From positions 1-64,000 of the forward strand of contig JAHDVK010000025.1 of NCBI GenBank assembly GCA_023384675.1: a stretch of 64,000 nt of DNA, written 5' to 3'. The notes beneath the pieces were generated by a model that was not told where the DNA came from, made no database searches, and was given only the letters and a program-made list of their open reading frames with translations. This document shows, one piece after another, positions 30,382 to 40,007 of the stretch. Position numbers and translations under genes: made by a program. Position 1 is the stretch's first letter. Every line of letters starts with the position of its first letter. The stretch comes from Bryobacteraceae bacterium. Lineage in GTDB: Bacteria; Acidobacteriota; Terriglobia; Bryobacterales; Bryobacteraceae.

Positions 30382-31923
30382 CTACCGCGACGGCAGCACG
30401 GCTTCAATGAGCGATGGTCCGCGCTGGCGGAGGGCGGCCTGGAATTGCACGGCGAATTCGCCGGCGGTGCTCGCCCGGCTCGCGGGAACCCCGCAGCCGT
30501 TCGCCAGGTGCACGAAATCGAGTGCAGGGGAGGCGAGATCCAGCATGCGGCCGCCGAGCGGCCCGGGCGCCCCGGCGCGCGTCCGTTCGATCTCGACATC
30601 CAGGATCCGGTACCGGCGGTTGGCGAAGATCACAGTGATGACCTGCGCGTTCTCTCGCGCGTAACTCCAGAGCGCGGACAGCGTATACATCGCGCTGCCG
30701 TCGGCCTGCAGCGCAATCACGGGGCGGGATGGAGCGGCCAGCGCCGCACCCAGCGCTACGGGCAAGCCTTGGCCGATCGAGCCGCCGGTCACCGGCAGCA
30801 AATCGTGGCGCGCCGCGCGGGCCAGGCGGGCGTTCACCGCCTCTCCGCTTGACACCATCTCATCGGAGACGATGGCGCCTTCGGGCAGCATTCCGGCGAG
30901 CACCGCGCCAAGCGTCTCGGGATTCAGCGGGCCTTCGGCCGGCGTCAACGGCTCCCCGCCCTGCCCAGCGGCGATCTCCGAGGCCGGGTACCGTGCGGCC
31001 AAGGCCAACAGGGCGGCCAAAGGCATCGGTTCGATCCGGCAATCGGGCGGAGCCACGCTGCTGGCCCGCCCCGGGTAGCCGAAGAAGGTCACCGGCGCGC
31101 CGGTTTCCACTGTGTAGAGCAGTTCCAGCCCGGCCAGCATGGCTTCGGCCGGTTCGGGAAAGTAGGCGAGCCTTTGCGCGGGAAACACGCCGCGGCCGCG
31201 CGGCAAACGTCCGGAGTAGCGGTTGGCGAAAACGCGTGCGCCGGTGGCGGCGTGGATGCGCGCAGCGCCTTCGAGCGACGCTTCGCTGAGCGCCTCGCCG
31301 CTCAGCAGCAAACCGGCGCGCGGGCCAAGGCGCTCCAAGGTAGCGGCTGCCGTTTCCGCCTGGGCTCCGGCAGCATCGGGAGGAACGGGCGCCGCGAGCG
31401 GAGGAATCGTCAGTTCGCATTGATCCCACGAAGCATCGGCGGGAACAATCAGGGTCGCGATCCGGCCAGCGCGCGCAGCGGCGATCGCGTCCGCCGCGCG
31501 TGGGGCCACCTCGGCGGCCGTGCGCGCCGTCGATACAGAGTCTGAAAACGGCCGGGCGATCGCCTCGATGTCCGCCGTCAGCGGCGCGTCGTGCGCCAGA
31601 TGCCAGGAGGCATGTTCGCCGACGATGTTCACGACGCCCGAGCGCGCCTTTCGCGCATTGTGCAGGTTCGACAGCGCGTTCGCGAGGCCCGGGCCCAGAT
31701 GAAGCAGCGTGGCGGCGGGTCTGCCCGCGATGCGCGCGTAGCCGTCGGCCGCGCCCGCCGCCACGCTTTCGTCCAGACACAGCACGCCGCGCACTTCAGG
31801 CACACGGTCCAGCGCCGAGACGAACTGCATTTCGCTGGTGCCCGGGTTCATGAAGCAGGTGTCGACGCCATGCGCGGCAAGGGTGCGCAGCAGCGCTTCC
31901 GCGCCGGTCACGTTAACGGTCAT
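30382..31923 (-). CDS. Thiamine-diphosphate-dependent enzyme, acetolactate synthase-like
   Basis: 513 residues in the three-domain layout of the POX/AHAS superfamily. N-terminal Pyr domain: HGVDTCFMNPGTSEM and LDESVAAGAADGYARIAG with the conserved glutamate. C-terminal PP domain: LQADGSAMYTLSALWSYARE and FANRRYRI, where the GDG(S)...NN metal motif is ADGS...NRR, a substitution of the usual asparagine. The FAD-type central domain is short and low in motifs. Such proteins are often annotated as acetolactate synthase large subunit but lack a regulatory subunit; they may be benzoylformate/oxo-acid decarboxylase-like. No ilv genes are nearby. The substrate is unknown. Confidence 0.85.
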   Translation of the reverse strand: MTVNVTGAEALLRTLAAHGVDTCFMNPGTSEMQFVSALDRVPEVRGVLCLDESVAAGAADGYARIAGRPAATLLHLGPGLANALSNLHNARKARSGVVNIVGEHASWHLAHDAPLTADIEAIARPFSDSVSTARTAAEVAPRAADAIAAARAGRIATLIVPADASWDQCELTIPPLAAPVPPDAAGAQAETAAATLERLGPRAGLLLSGEALSEASLEGAARIHAATGARVFANRYSGRLPRGRGVFPAQRLAYFPEPAEAMLAGLELLYTVETGAPVTFFGYPGRASSVAPPDCRIEPMPLAALLALAARYPASEIAAGQGGEPLTPAEGPLNPETLGAVLAGMLPEGAIVSDEMVSSGEAVNARLARAARHDLLPVTGGSIGQGLPVALGAALAAPSRPVIALQADGSAMYTLSALWSYARENAQVITVIFANRRYRILDVEIERTRAGAPGPLGGRMLDLASPALDFVHLANGCGVPASRASTAGEFAVQFQAALRQRGPSLIEAVLPSR

Positions 31924-31944
31924 GAACCCAAGGCTATCGCAGCG

Positions 31945-34680
31945 CTATAGTTCCAGGCGCACCGATACCACCGGGTCGCCCATTTCGCGGATCAGCTTGA
32001 AGCCGAGCTTCTCGCTCACCTTCTGCATGGCCGTGTTTTCGGCCAGGATGTCCGCCGTGATCACCTTCACGCCTTCGGCGCGGGCGATCGCGACGAGTTG
32101 CCGAAGCAGTTCGGTGCCCAGGCCCTGTTTCTGGAACTCATCGCTGACCACGATGGCGTACTCGGCTTCGGCAGCGGCGGTGAGCCCCTGCAGACGGCCG
32201 ACGCCAATGATCGAGCGCTGGCCCGTCGCGGGGTCTTTGCGCTCCGCTACCAGCGCCATTTGCCGGGCGTAGTCGATGAAGCAGATGCGCGTGAGACGCT
32301 CGTGCGCCGTGCGCTGTGTCAGGTTCAGCGCCTGCAGGTAGCGCTGGTACACAGTGCGGTCCGACAGCGACTGGTGGAACTCCACCATCGGCGGTTCGTC
32401 CTCGGGACGGATGGGCCGGATGGTGACTGGTTCGCCGCTTCGCGTTGTCCATTGGCTGATGTATTGCGCGGGGTACGGGCGAATCGCCGTCTTTGGCAGC
32501 TCCTCGGGGCGCGTGTCTGGGTCATGCAGAACGACACGCGCGTCCAGCGCCAGGAGTTGATCCGGCGCGGCTAGCAGGGGATTGATGTCGATCTCCTTGA
32601 TCCACGGCTGCTCCACCACCAGATGCGAGAAGCGCACGAGCAGCTTTTCCAAGCCCGCGAGATCCACCGGCGGACGCCCGCGGACGCCTTTCAGCGCCGT
32701 GTAGATCTTCGTGCGCTCCATCAGGCGGCGGGCCAGCGTCGAGTTCAGCGGGGGCAGCGCCAGTCCGCGGTCCTTGAAGACCTCCACCAGTGAACCGCCC
32801 ATGCCGAACAGCAGCACTGGGCCAAATTGCGGATCGAGCGAGGAGCCGAGAATCACTTCGTAACCATCGAGTTTCGCGAACGGCTGCACGTTCACGCCGT
32901 GGAAATCGGCGGCGCTGGCTTTCTCCGTGACGCCGTCGCGGATCAGGCCGAAAGCGCGCCGAACCGCCGCTTCGTCCTTCAGGTTCAACTGCACGCCGCC
33001 CACGTCGGTCTTGTGCGTGATGGTCTCCGAGTGAAGCTTCAATACCACCGGGTAGCCGAGCTTTTCCGCCGCGGCCACGGCTTCATCCTCCGTGCCGGCG
33101 ATGATCGAAGGCAGTGTGGGTATGCCGTAGGCGGCCAGCACTTCCTTCGACTCGATCTCGGTGAGAATCGTGCGGCCGCTTTGCCGGACCTTCTCGATGA
33201 TCTCGGTGGCGCGCGCGTGTTCGGCCTCGAAACCCTCGGCCAATTGCGGCGTTTCGTACAGCGCGGAGAGGTTGCGCGTGTACTTCCACATGTAATTGAA
33301 CATGCGGGCGGCGGTGTCGGGGTAGGCGAAGGTCGGGATGCCCGCGGCGTTGAGGATCTGCTCGCCGGCGGCCACGTCCACGCCGCCCATCCAGGATGCC
33401 AGCACGGGCTTGTCGCCCAGTTTGGCGTATGGGCGCAGGTGCTCGGCGGTCTGGGTGCAATCGGTCATCGCCTGCGGCGTCAGCACCACTAGTAGACCGT
33501 CGGAATTCGGGTCCTTGGCGGCGATTTCGAGGCTTTTGGCGTAGCGGGCCGGTTCGGCGTCGCCGATGATGTCGATGGGATTGCCCTTGGACCAGACCGA
33601 CGGGAGGACTTTGTCCAACTCGGCGATGGTCTCCGCGGAGATCTCCGCCAGTTCGCCGCCCCCGAGCAGCAGGGCGTCCGCCGCCAGCACGCCGGGACCG
33701 CCCGCGTTGGTCAAGATGGTGAGACGCGGACCCTTGGGGCGCGGCTGCCGGGCGAGAACTTCGGCCATATAGAACAGTTCGGCGATATCGTTCACGCGAA
33801 GAACGCCGGAGCGCTGGAAGGCCACATCGAGCACGTCGTCCGAACCGGTCATCGAACCTGTGTGCGAAGCCGCCGCCTTCGAGCCGGCCGCCGTGCGCCC
33901 CGCCTTGATCACAATGATGGGCTTGGTCAGCGCCACCTCGCGCGCGGCCGACAGGAAGCTCCGCGCGTCGCCCACGCTCTCCATGTAGATCAGAATCGAG
34001 CGCGTCTTGGGGTCGTTGCCGAGGTAATAGATCAGGTCGCCCCAGCCCACGTCGGCCATCGAGCCAAGCGACATGAACGCCGAGAAGCCCACCATCTCGC
34101 GCAGCGACCAGTCCAGCACCGCCGTGCACAGAGCGCCGGATTGCGACAGGAACCCGACATTGCCCGTGCGCGCCATGCCCGCGGCGAACGTGGCGTTCAC
34201 GCCCGTGGGCGGGATCATGATGCCGAGACAGTTCGGGCCGATCACGCGAATGCCCGCGGCGCGCGCGTTCGCCAGCAGTTGGCGCTCGAGTTCCTTGCCT
34301 TCCTCGCCGGCTTCCTTGAAGCCCGCCGAGATGACGACGGCGGACTTGCAGCCCACCTCGCCGCATTCCTGAATGAGGCCGGGGATGAATCTGGATTGCG
34401 TAACGATCACCGCGAGATCGACCTCGGCCGGGATCTCGCGGACGCTCTTGTAGGCCTTGATGCCCAGGACGTTGTCCCGTTTCGGGTTCACCGGAAACAC
34501 AGCGCCGCCGAACGGGGTGCTCATCAGGTTCCACAGCGTCGTGCGGCCCACGCTGCCAGGGTTTTCAGTTGCGCCGATCACGGCGACGTTGCGGGGTTGG
34601 AAGAATGGGTCGAGCGGATGCGCCTCGTGCCCGAGAATGTCATGAGCCGATTCCGGTTTTGAAGTTTTGAGTGGTTTCAT
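31945..34680 (-). CDS. Acyl-CoA synthetase (ADP-forming) fused to GNAT acetyltransferase
   Basis: 911 residues. CoA-binding Rossmann domain ([20 protein letters not shown], about 30-50), succinyl-CoA-ligase-like domains ([35 protein letters not shown], phospho-His near 270 in [11 protein letters not shown]), an ATP-grasp domain ([20 protein letters not shown] and DVGGVQLNL, about 540-700) and a C-terminal GNAT domain (about 735-911, with [20 protein letters not shown]). In the Pat/AcuA-type fusions this protein acetylates acetyl-CoA synthetase and other lysines; the synthetase part may be inactive, as in Salmonella Pat, though the phospho-His is kept here. A TPP enzyme gene follows 21 bp downstream on the same strand. 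Confidence 0.92.
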   Translation of the reverse strand: MKPLKTSKPESAHDILGHEAHPLDPFFQPRNVAVIGATENPGSVGRTTLWNLMSTPFGGAVFPVNPKRDNVLGIKAYKSVREIPAEVDLAVIVTQSRFIPGLIQECGEVGCKSAVVISAGFKEAGEEGKELERQLLANARAAGIRVIGPNCLGIMIPPTGVNATFAAGMARTGNVGFLSQSGALCTAVLDWSLREMVGFSAFMSLGSMADVGWGDLIYYLGNDPKTRSILIYMESVGDARSFLSAAREVALTKPIIVIKAGRTAAGSKAAASHTGSMTGSDDVLDVAFQRSGVLRVNDIAELFYMAEVLARQPRPKGPRLTILTNAGGPGVLAADALLLGGGELAEISAETIAELDKVLPSVWSKGNPIDIIGDAEPARYAKSLEIAAKDPNSDGLLVVLTPQAMTDCTQTAEHLRPYAKLGDKPVLASWMGGVDVAAGEQILNAAGIPTFAYPDTAARMFNYMWKYTRNLSALYETPQLAEGFEAEHARATEIIEKVRQSGRTILTEIESKEVLAAYGIPTLPSIIAGTEDEAVAAAEKLGYPVVLKLHSETITHKTDVGGVQLNLKDEAAVRRAFGLIRDGVTEKASAADFHGVNVQPFAKLDGYEVILGSSLDPQFGPVLLFGMGGSLVEVFKDRGLALPPLNSTLARRLMERTKIYTALKGVRGRPPVDLAGLEKLLVRFSHLVVEQPWIKEIDINPLLAAPDQLLALDARVVLHDPDTRPEELPKTAIRPYPAQYISQWTTRSGEPVTIRPIRPEDEPPMVEFHQSLSDRTVYQRYLQALNLTQRTAHERLTRICFIDYARQMALVAERKDPATGQRSIIGVGRLQGLTAAAEAEYAIVVSDEFQKQGLGTELLRQLVAIARAEGVKVITADILAENTAMQKVSEKLGFKLIREMGDPVVSVRLEL

Positions 34681-34831
34681 GAACAGAGTTCCCGACAGAA
34701 AAGTCCTTTACTCTTCCATGTTCCCCCTTATCCGTTGTGGAATTCAACATTCGCCCATGACAATCCAGAAGATCCGGCATGAGAGAGTTGCGAGTCTGCA
34801 TTGGCACTTCGATTGCTGTGAGGAGTGTGCT

Positions 34832-35020
34832 ATGGCTATTCATCCTGTAATCGATCTCGATAACTGCATCGCCGACCAGGCCTGCCTGCAGTACTGTACG
34901 AAGGACGTCTATGGGCTTGATGACGACGGCAAGCCCACAGTGGATCACCCCGAAAATTGTGATGGTTGCGAGGACTGCGTCACCAACTGTCCGACGATGG
35001 TGATCAGCCTGGTTGAATAG
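34832..35020 (+). CDS. Small ferredoxin with one canonical and one atypical cysteine motif
   Basis: 62 residues from ATG at 34832, which follows AGGAG by six bases; longer starts add a non-ferredoxin segment. The C-terminal motif CDGCEDCVTNCP is a canonical CxxCxxCxxxCP for a [4Fe-4S] cluster. The N-terminal motif DNCIADQACLQYCTKD has Cys-x5-Cys-x3-Cys spacing and Thr in place of Pro, so the second cluster is uncertain (3Fe-4S or 4Fe-4S with altered ligation). It is an electron carrier in the cytoplasm; partner unknown. It is divergent from the acyl-CoA synthetase gene by about 150 bp. Confidence 0.88.
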   Translation: MAIHPVIDLDNCIADQACLQYCTKDVYGLDDDGKPTVDHPENCDGCEDCVTNCPTMVISLVE

Positions 35021-35180
35021 ACTTCCTGAGCGTGGGCGGGCGGTGCAGGCGCGGTCTTCCGGCTGGGGGATATGCCACAGGCCGGGGCGCACTGCGCTGT
35101 GGACGGGTCTCTTGGCCGCCATCCCCGGCCCGTCGTTCAATTCGGACAAAACAGCCTTATACTGGGGCCAGGGAGGCGCC

Positions 35181-35567
35181 ATGGAACGACTCGGATGGCG
35201 CGCCTGGCCCGTGGCGCATTGGGAACGGAACGCCGCGCGGGCGATCCTTCTGTTGTGGGCGGCGTTCTGGATTTGGTTCGGCTTCGCTTCCGGCTTGAGC
35301 GAACACTTATCACCGCTCGGCATCCTGATTCACACGGCGGCTCCAGGATTGGTGTTCGCGGTGATTGCAGCGGTGGCTTGGCGCTACGAGCGCGTGGCGG
35401 CCTGGCTGCTGCTGGCCGTGGCGGCCGGCATACTCTACACCTATAACGAGTTCATGGGCCACCGCGGGACGCTTTTCGTCCTGCAGGTGGGCTCGATTCT
35501 GGCCGGCCCGCCGCTACTGGCCGGGATTCTTTTTTACCTCTCCTGGAGGGGTAGCGTTCGCGGCTGA
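35181..35567 (+). CDS. Four-helix inner-membrane protein of unknown function
   Basis: 128 residues from ATG at 35181, which GGGAGG precedes by four bases. Four hydrophobic segments are visible: AILLLWAAFWIWFGFASGL, TAAPGLVFAVIAAVAWRY, VAAWLLLAVAAGILYTY and FVLQVGSILAGPPLLAGILF. The layout resembles small integral membrane proteins found in many bacteria, without catalytic residues. The last 54 bases overlap the 3' end of the convergent HEAT-repeat gene. Confidence 0.75.
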   Translation: MERLGWRAWPVAHWERNAARAILLLWAAFWIWFGFASGLSEHLSPLGILIHTAAPGLVFAVIAAVAWRYERVAAWLLLAVAAGILYTYNEFMGHRGTLFVLQVGSILAGPPLLAGILFYLSWRGSVRG

Positions 35568-36680
35568 GGCGGCCGCGACTCTGCCTCGGTGCGAATCCCA
35601 CCATCCGAGCCAGAACGAGAGGTACTCCTCGGATCTGGCCGCGAATGCCGATTCGTCCATCACCGACATGCGGATCGTCTCTTCAGTGCGGTACTCCCAA
35701 GGACCCGGCCGGATCGCGAAGCTTCCGGTTTCGGTGTTGTTCGCGAAAGCGGCGAGCCCGCCCACCCCAAGCGCCTGCAACCGCTGATCTGGATCGGCGA
35801 GGAGAGCCGCAAGGAAGGGAAGTGTTGGGGCGGTATGCGCTCGCGCCAGAGCCGCTGCGGCCGCGACCCTCGCATCCATCGGTTCGCCTGCCAACGTCGC
35901 GGCCAGGCCCAGCCGCTGGATTTCGCCGGCTTCCGCCTGCCGCGTGCGTGCAGCCACTTCCGCGAGTAATGCCTTGCGCTCGTGCGGGCCCATCTGGTGT
36001 CGCCGCGCTTCGATATGTGCGAGTACGGCATCCCCTCGGCCATAACCGATGAGACCCGCCGCGGCCGCTTCCACCACTTTGGGCGACGGCGATACCAGCA
36101 GCGCGTGGTAAGCGCTCTCGGGCAACTCTGTCCAATGGCTCCTGACCATGTGCGCAAGGTCGAACAACGCGCCTCGGCCTGGAGTTCTCCCCTGTTCGGC
36201 GGTTCGGAAAAGGGTGATCAGGATTTCTGCCAGCACGCTGCTCACGGCCGGTCCGGGCAAGGGCTGGATGCCGCTGGAGGCGGGCACGTCGAAGTAGGAG
36301 TCGTTGAATGTGACCACCGAACCTGTCATAACCGGGACGATTTCCAGATCGGCTTGAGACTCCCCTTTCAGGAAGAACAGACCACGGCCTGAAGGGATCG
36401 GGTATGGAACCTTTGCGGATTGCGATCTTGCGTCGCTCCAAATGTGAAGAAGTTGGCCTTCAGAGGCGGAACCCTTGATGCTTCGTATCACCCTGACCAT
36501 CGCTTTGCTGCCGGATTGCGTCGACTGCCCGGAAACCACATCGGCGATCACGATGTAACCGGACTCAGCCAACAATGCGGACAGCGAACGTGTCGAGGTG
36601 ATGCCGGCAGTCACCGGCGGGGGTACAACAGCGGCCAACGCCGACAGGGCAAGCAGAGATGGAATCAGTGAGCTGCGCAT
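35514..36680 (-). CDS. Secreted HEAT-repeat-like protein
   Basis: 388 residues from ATG at 36680, where a signal peptide starts (MRSSLIPSLLALSALAAVVP). An N-terminal beta domain (GYIVIADVVSGQSTQSG, VRVIRSIKGSASEGQ) is followed by helical HEAT-like repeats (VVEAAAAGLIGYGRGDAVL, AARVAAAAALARAHTAPTLP, DPDQRLQALGVGGLAAFAN). Function unknown; such proteins act as periplasmic scaffolds. The gene ends inside the neighbouring membrane-protein gene on the opposite strand, an overlap of 54 bp. The frame has no interruption, so both 3' ends look real. Confidence 0.75.
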   Translation of the reverse strand: MRSSLIPSLLALSALAAVVPPPVTAGITSTRSLSALLAESGYIVIADVVSGQSTQSGSKAMVRVIRSIKGSASEGQLLHIWSDARSQSAKVPYPIPSGRGLFFLKGESQADLEIVPVMTGSVVTFNDSYFDVPASSGIQPLPGPAVSSVLAEILITLFRTAEQGRTPGRGALFDLAHMVRSHWTELPESAYHALLVSPSPKVVEAAAAGLIGYGRGDAVLAHIEARRHQMGPHERKALLAEVAARTRQAEAGEIQRLGLAATLAGEPMDARVAAAAALARAHTAPTLPFLAALLADPDQRLQALGVGGLAAFANNTETGSFAIRPGPWEYRTEETIRMSVMDESAFAARSEEYLSFWLGWWDSHRGRVAAASAANATPPGEVKKNPGQ

Positions 36681-36766
36681 CTGACTCGTGATCCCAATGT
36701 ACTCGAGCCCCGCCACGAGTACAATTCGTCTCGATCGCAGCGCAAACCGTTACTCCGATGGGGATG

Positions 36767-37690
36767 CTACTGACACTTACCCGTGCAAACCGTCTCGGCC
36801 ACCTTCACCACGGGTCCAAGCTGGCCGCGGCCCTGCAGATCGGGCCTCTGAATCGAGTAGGTCTGCACCGCGCCAGAAGCCGTCGGCTTCACTTCGACAA
36901 TCTGACGCTCGCGCAAAGCGAGTTCGCCGGGGACCGCGGGACGGCCCGGAGCGGCGGGGCCGTACACGTCCACAACGCGGCGCTCGGCGCCCGAGGGATC
37001 CTTCTCAATGCGGGCAATGGACTGCCGGCTCAACTGCATCTGGCCCGAGGTCGCGGTTTCGTACTCGTCCACCTGCTCGCGCGTCGCGCCGTTCTCCTTC
37101 ACCGTGCGCGCCACACGCCGCGCGGCCTCCTGGAACCGGCCGTTGAGGTCGGGCACGAACGAGGTCTCCTCACGCTCGCCCCCCTGGTCGTCCGCTCGCT
37201 CTTGCGCGACTCTGCGCTCCACGGCCGAAAAAGAACCGTTGATGGTGATGCGCTCGACGCGCGTTTCCGTCCTGCTTGTTCCATTCGATTCCTGGGTGTC
37301 GGAGACGGTCCTCTCGGCAGGCTGCAACCGCCCGTTCAGGTCGGCCCGGAAGACCGTGACCGCGGTCGTCGAGGCCCCGCCCGGCCGGGTGGTGGTCTCG
37401 ACCACTTCCTTCTCGGGAGGCAGCGGCCGCCCGCTCGGGTCGAACCGCTTGATCAGCCGCTCCACAACCTTCACGCCGCCCGCATCGCGGATCACTTTCT
37501 CCTGAACTTCCTCGACTTTCGCCTCGCGGCCGTTCATGTCGCGGCCGATGGTGAGTTGGCTGGTATCGCCGCTGGTTTGCGAGGTCCAGGCCGTGCGGCG
37601 GCCTTCAGAGTCAAATACATAGGTCCGGCTCTCGGACTTCTGCGCGAACAGCGCCGAGGCGGCTAGCAGGACAAGCAGTATCACCCTCAT
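36767..37690 (-). CDS. Secreted repetitive beta-strand protein of unknown function
   Basis: 307 residues from ATG at 37690 (AGGAG five bases upstream). Signal peptide MRVILLVLLAASALFAQ. The mature part is made of repeated ~50-residue units with strand-turn patterns such as RADLNGRLQPAERTVSD, VPDLNGRFQEAARRVA and QRPDLQGRGQLGPVVKV; the repeated D-(L/M)-(N/Q)-GR turn is characteristic. It could be an extracellular or periplasmic beta-solenoid or RHS-like fragment. A two-cysteine ending (VCTGKCQ) may form a disulfide. Not recognised as any named family. Confidence 0.7.
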   Translation of the reverse strand: MRVILLVLLAASALFAQKSESRTYVFDSEGRRTAWTSQTSGDTSQLTIGRDMNGREAKVEEVQEKVIRDAGGVKVVERLIKRFDPSGRPLPPEKEVVETTTRPGGASTTAVTVFRADLNGRLQPAERTVSDTQESNGTSRTETRVERITINGSFSAVERRVAQERADDQGGEREETSFVPDLNGRFQEAARRVARTVKENGATREQVDEYETATSGQMQLSRQSIARIEKDPSGAERRVVDVYGPAAPGRPAVPGELALRERQIVEVKPTASGAVQTYSIQRPDLQGRGQLGPVVKVAETVCTGKCQ

Positions 37691-37796
37691 CACTACTCCT
37701 ATCGGCGGCATCCGCCGCCCGCTATAGGCCCCTGCTTATAATAGAAGCAAACCGCCGCCGGGCCGGCAATCCCCCCGAAAGGGCGCCCCATCGTCC

Positions 37797-39137
37797 ATGA
37801 AGCGCTTCTATATCGAGACCTTTGGCTGCCAGATGAACGTCCACGATTCCGAAAAGGTGATCGGGACGCTCGAACAGCGCGGCTACGAGCAGGTCCACAC
37901 GGCCGAAGACGCCGACCTCGTTTTTTACAACACCTGCTCCATTCGCGATAAGGCCGAACAGAAGGTCTTCCACCGCCTGGATCAGTTCAAGCGCGAGGCC
38001 GGCAAGGGCAAGGTGTTCGCCGTGATCGGCTGCGTGGCGCAGCAGGAGGGCGAGAAGATCTTCGACCGCGCGCCGCACGTCAGCCTGGTGGCGGGCTCGG
38101 CCAGCTACACGAAACTGCCCGAGATGCTGGTGCAGATCGAAAGCGGCGACCGCCGTGTGACTGGCCTGAGTCTGGAGACGGACGAGACCTTCGACACGCC
38201 CTACACGCGCCGCGACAACCCCCATCGCGCCTACATCACCATCATCGAGGGCTGCGACAAAAGCTGCGCCTATTGCGTGGTGCCGTTCACGCGCGGCCCG
38301 GAACGAAGCCGCACCTCCGAAAGCGTGCTCAACGAAGCGGGCGAGCTTGCCCGCGCGGGCTACACCGAGATCCAGCTGCTCGGCCAGAACGTGAACTCCT
38401 ATCGCGACCCGTCGCCGGCCGGGTTCAACTTCGCACAGCTTCTCGAAGCAGTGGGACGCGTGGAAGGCATCCGCCGGGTGCGCTTCACGACGTCGCATCC
38501 GCGCGACTTCGGCCGCGACATCGTCGAGGCGATCGACCGCACCGAAACGCTCTGCAACCAGATCCACCTGCCCGTGCAGAGCGGCTCCACGAACGTGCTG
38601 GCCGCGATGCAGCGCCAGTACACGCGTGATGAATACATGCGCCGCATCGAGTGGATGAAATCCGCGCGGCGCGATATCGCCATTTCCACCGACATCATCG
38701 TGGGCTTCCCCGGCGAAACCGAAGCCGATTTCGAACAGACGCTCCAGCTGCTCGACGAAGTCGAATACGACAGCATCTTCAGCTTCAAATACTCGCCGCG
38801 GCCCAACACCGCCGCGCTCGCCCTGGGCGATCACATTCCGGACGAAGAAAAAGGCCGCCGCCTCACCGCGCTCCAGGAGCGGCAGCGCGCCATTCAGTTG
38901 CGCCGCAACACCCGCCTGGTGGGGACCGAACTCGAGGTGCTCGTGGAGGGCTTCAACTCCTCCACCAGCCAGTGGATCGGCCGCACGGCGCAAAACAGGG
39001 TGCTGAACTTCACACTGCCCGCGCGCAACGGCGGCGAGCAGCCCGGCCGCCGCGAGATGCTCGGCCGCTACCTGCCCATTCGTGTCACCCGCGCGGGCCC
39101 CAACTCTCTGGCCGGCGAATGCGCGATGCTGGTATAG
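37797..39137 (+). CDS. miaB: tRNA-2-methylthio-N6-dimethylallyladenosine synthase
   Basis: 446 residues. Auxiliary cluster cysteines: Cys11 (ETFGCQMN), Cys47 (YNTCSIRD) and Cys79 (IGCVAQQ). Radical SAM motif CxxxCxxC at Cys153, Cys157, Cys160 (EGCDKSCAYCVVPFTRG). A TRAM domain ends the protein (TELEVLVEGFNS...). MiaB adds the 2-methylthio group to i6A37 of tRNAs. It starts directly before a BFN-domain gene with an 11-bp gap. It is one of the conserved housekeeping genes that fix the orientation of this part of the window. Confidence 0.97.
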   Translation: MKRFYIETFGCQMNVHDSEKVIGTLEQRGYEQVHTAEDADLVFYNTCSIRDKAEQKVFHRLDQFKREAGKGKVFAVIGCVAQQEGEKIFDRAPHVSLVAGSASYTKLPEMLVQIESGDRRVTGLSLETDETFDTPYTRRDNPHRAYITIIEGCDKSCAYCVVPFTRGPERSRTSESVLNEAGELARAGYTEIQLLGQNVNSYRDPSPAGFNFAQLLEAVGRVEGIRRVRFTTSHPRDFGRDIVEAIDRTETLCNQIHLPVQSGSTNVLAAMQRQYTRDEYMRRIEWMKSARRDIAISTDIIVGFPGETEADFEQTLQLLDEVEYDSIFSFKYSPRPNTAALALGDHIPDEEKGRRLTALQERQRAIQLRRNTRLVGTELEVLVEGFNSSTSQWIGRTAQNRVLNFTLPARNGGEQPGRREMLGRYLPIRVTRAGPNSLAGECAMLV

Positions 39138-39148
39138 GAGGGAACGCC

Positions 39149-39634
39149 ATGGAAGTCGAGATGAGAATCCGGGGCCTGATGATGGATCCGGTGACCAACA
39201 TGCCGATCGTCATTCTGCGTGACGCGGGCGGCGACGCCATCCTTCCCATCTGGGTGGGCATCTACGAAGCCAACGCCATCGCGCTCGAAATCGAGAAAGT
39301 CACCACACCGCGCCCCATGACACACGACCTGATCAAGAACGTGCTCACGGGGCTCGAAGCGGGCGTCCAAAAGGTCGTGGTGAACGAGTTGAAAGATGAC
39401 ACGTTCTACGCCGTCATCTGGCTCGAACGCGACGGCGAGCTGATCAGCATCGACTCGCGCCCGAGCGACGCGCTCGCCCTCGCCCTGCGCCTGGATTGCC
39501 CGATCTACGTCGAGGAGCAGGTGCTGAAGTCCTCGAAAGCCGCCGCCAACATCGGCGACAAGGGCGCCAACGAAGAGCTCAAGCGGTGGCTGGAAGGCCT
39601 GAACGACGAAGACTTCGGCCGCTACAAGATGTAA
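39149..39634 (+). CDS. Bifunctional nuclease (BFN/DUF151) domain protein
   Basis: 161 residues from ATG at 39149 (AGGAGGG at six bases). The family pattern is clear: MRIRGLMMDPVTNMPIVILR, ILPIWVGIYEANAIALEIE, DLIKNVLTGLEAGVQKVVV, and SIDSRPSDALALALR followed by YVEEQVL. BFN proteins have nuclease activity in plants and unknown roles in bacteria. Gene pair miaB-BFN: the bacterial BFN gene commonly stands near tRNA-modification or translation genes. A short hypothetical gene follows 8 bp downstream. Confidence 0.93.
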   Translation: MEVEMRIRGLMMDPVTNMPIVILRDAGGDAILPIWVGIYEANAIALEIEKVTTPRPMTHDLIKNVLTGLEAGVQKVVVNELKDDTFYAVIWLERDGELISIDSRPSDALALALRLDCPIYVEEQVLKSSKAAANIGDKGANEELKRWLEGLNDEDFGRYKM

Positions 39635-39642
39635 ATCTCGCG

Positions 39643-39951
39643 ATGGACGCACGCCTGCTGGCCCAACTGGAACGGATCGCCGCCGCAGGCATCCAGCTGC
39701 TGCCCACCCCGGAACTGCCGCGCCATTTCGTCTTCGAACGCGCTGGCTGCGTGGTGCTGGTGGAACGGCGTGACAACGAGTTCGGCGGCATCGGTTCGCC
39801 CGGCGCGCTGACCGAACGCGGCTTCGAGGCCCTGGTGGAGCGGCCCAGTGGGCCTGCGTTTGTCTTCAAAGGCGATGAGCGGCCCGCCACGCCGGAGCAG
39901 GCCGAGGCCGCCCGCGCCCTGTTGCGGGATTTGCGACAGGCGTTAAATTAG
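39643..39951 (+). CDS. Conserved hypothetical protein, third gene after miaB
   Basis: 102 residues from ATG at 39643, eight bases after the BFN stop. It has an N-terminal helix (LLAQLERIAAAGIQLLPTP) and a short strand-rich part (RHFVFERAGCVVLVERRD), with a C-terminal helix (QAEAARALLRDLRQALN). No motif of a known enzyme. Likely cotranscribed with miaB and the BFN gene; role unknown. Confidence 0.7.
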   Translation: MDARLLAQLERIAAAGIQLLPTPELPRHFVFERAGCVVLVERRDNEFGGIGSPGALTERGFEALVERPSGPAFVFKGDERPATPEQAEAARALLRDLRQALN

Positions 39952-40007
39952 CGTCAAACCACCCCAGAAACTGTAATCCCCGCCCCTTGTGCTGCGTCTT
40001 CCTTGAT

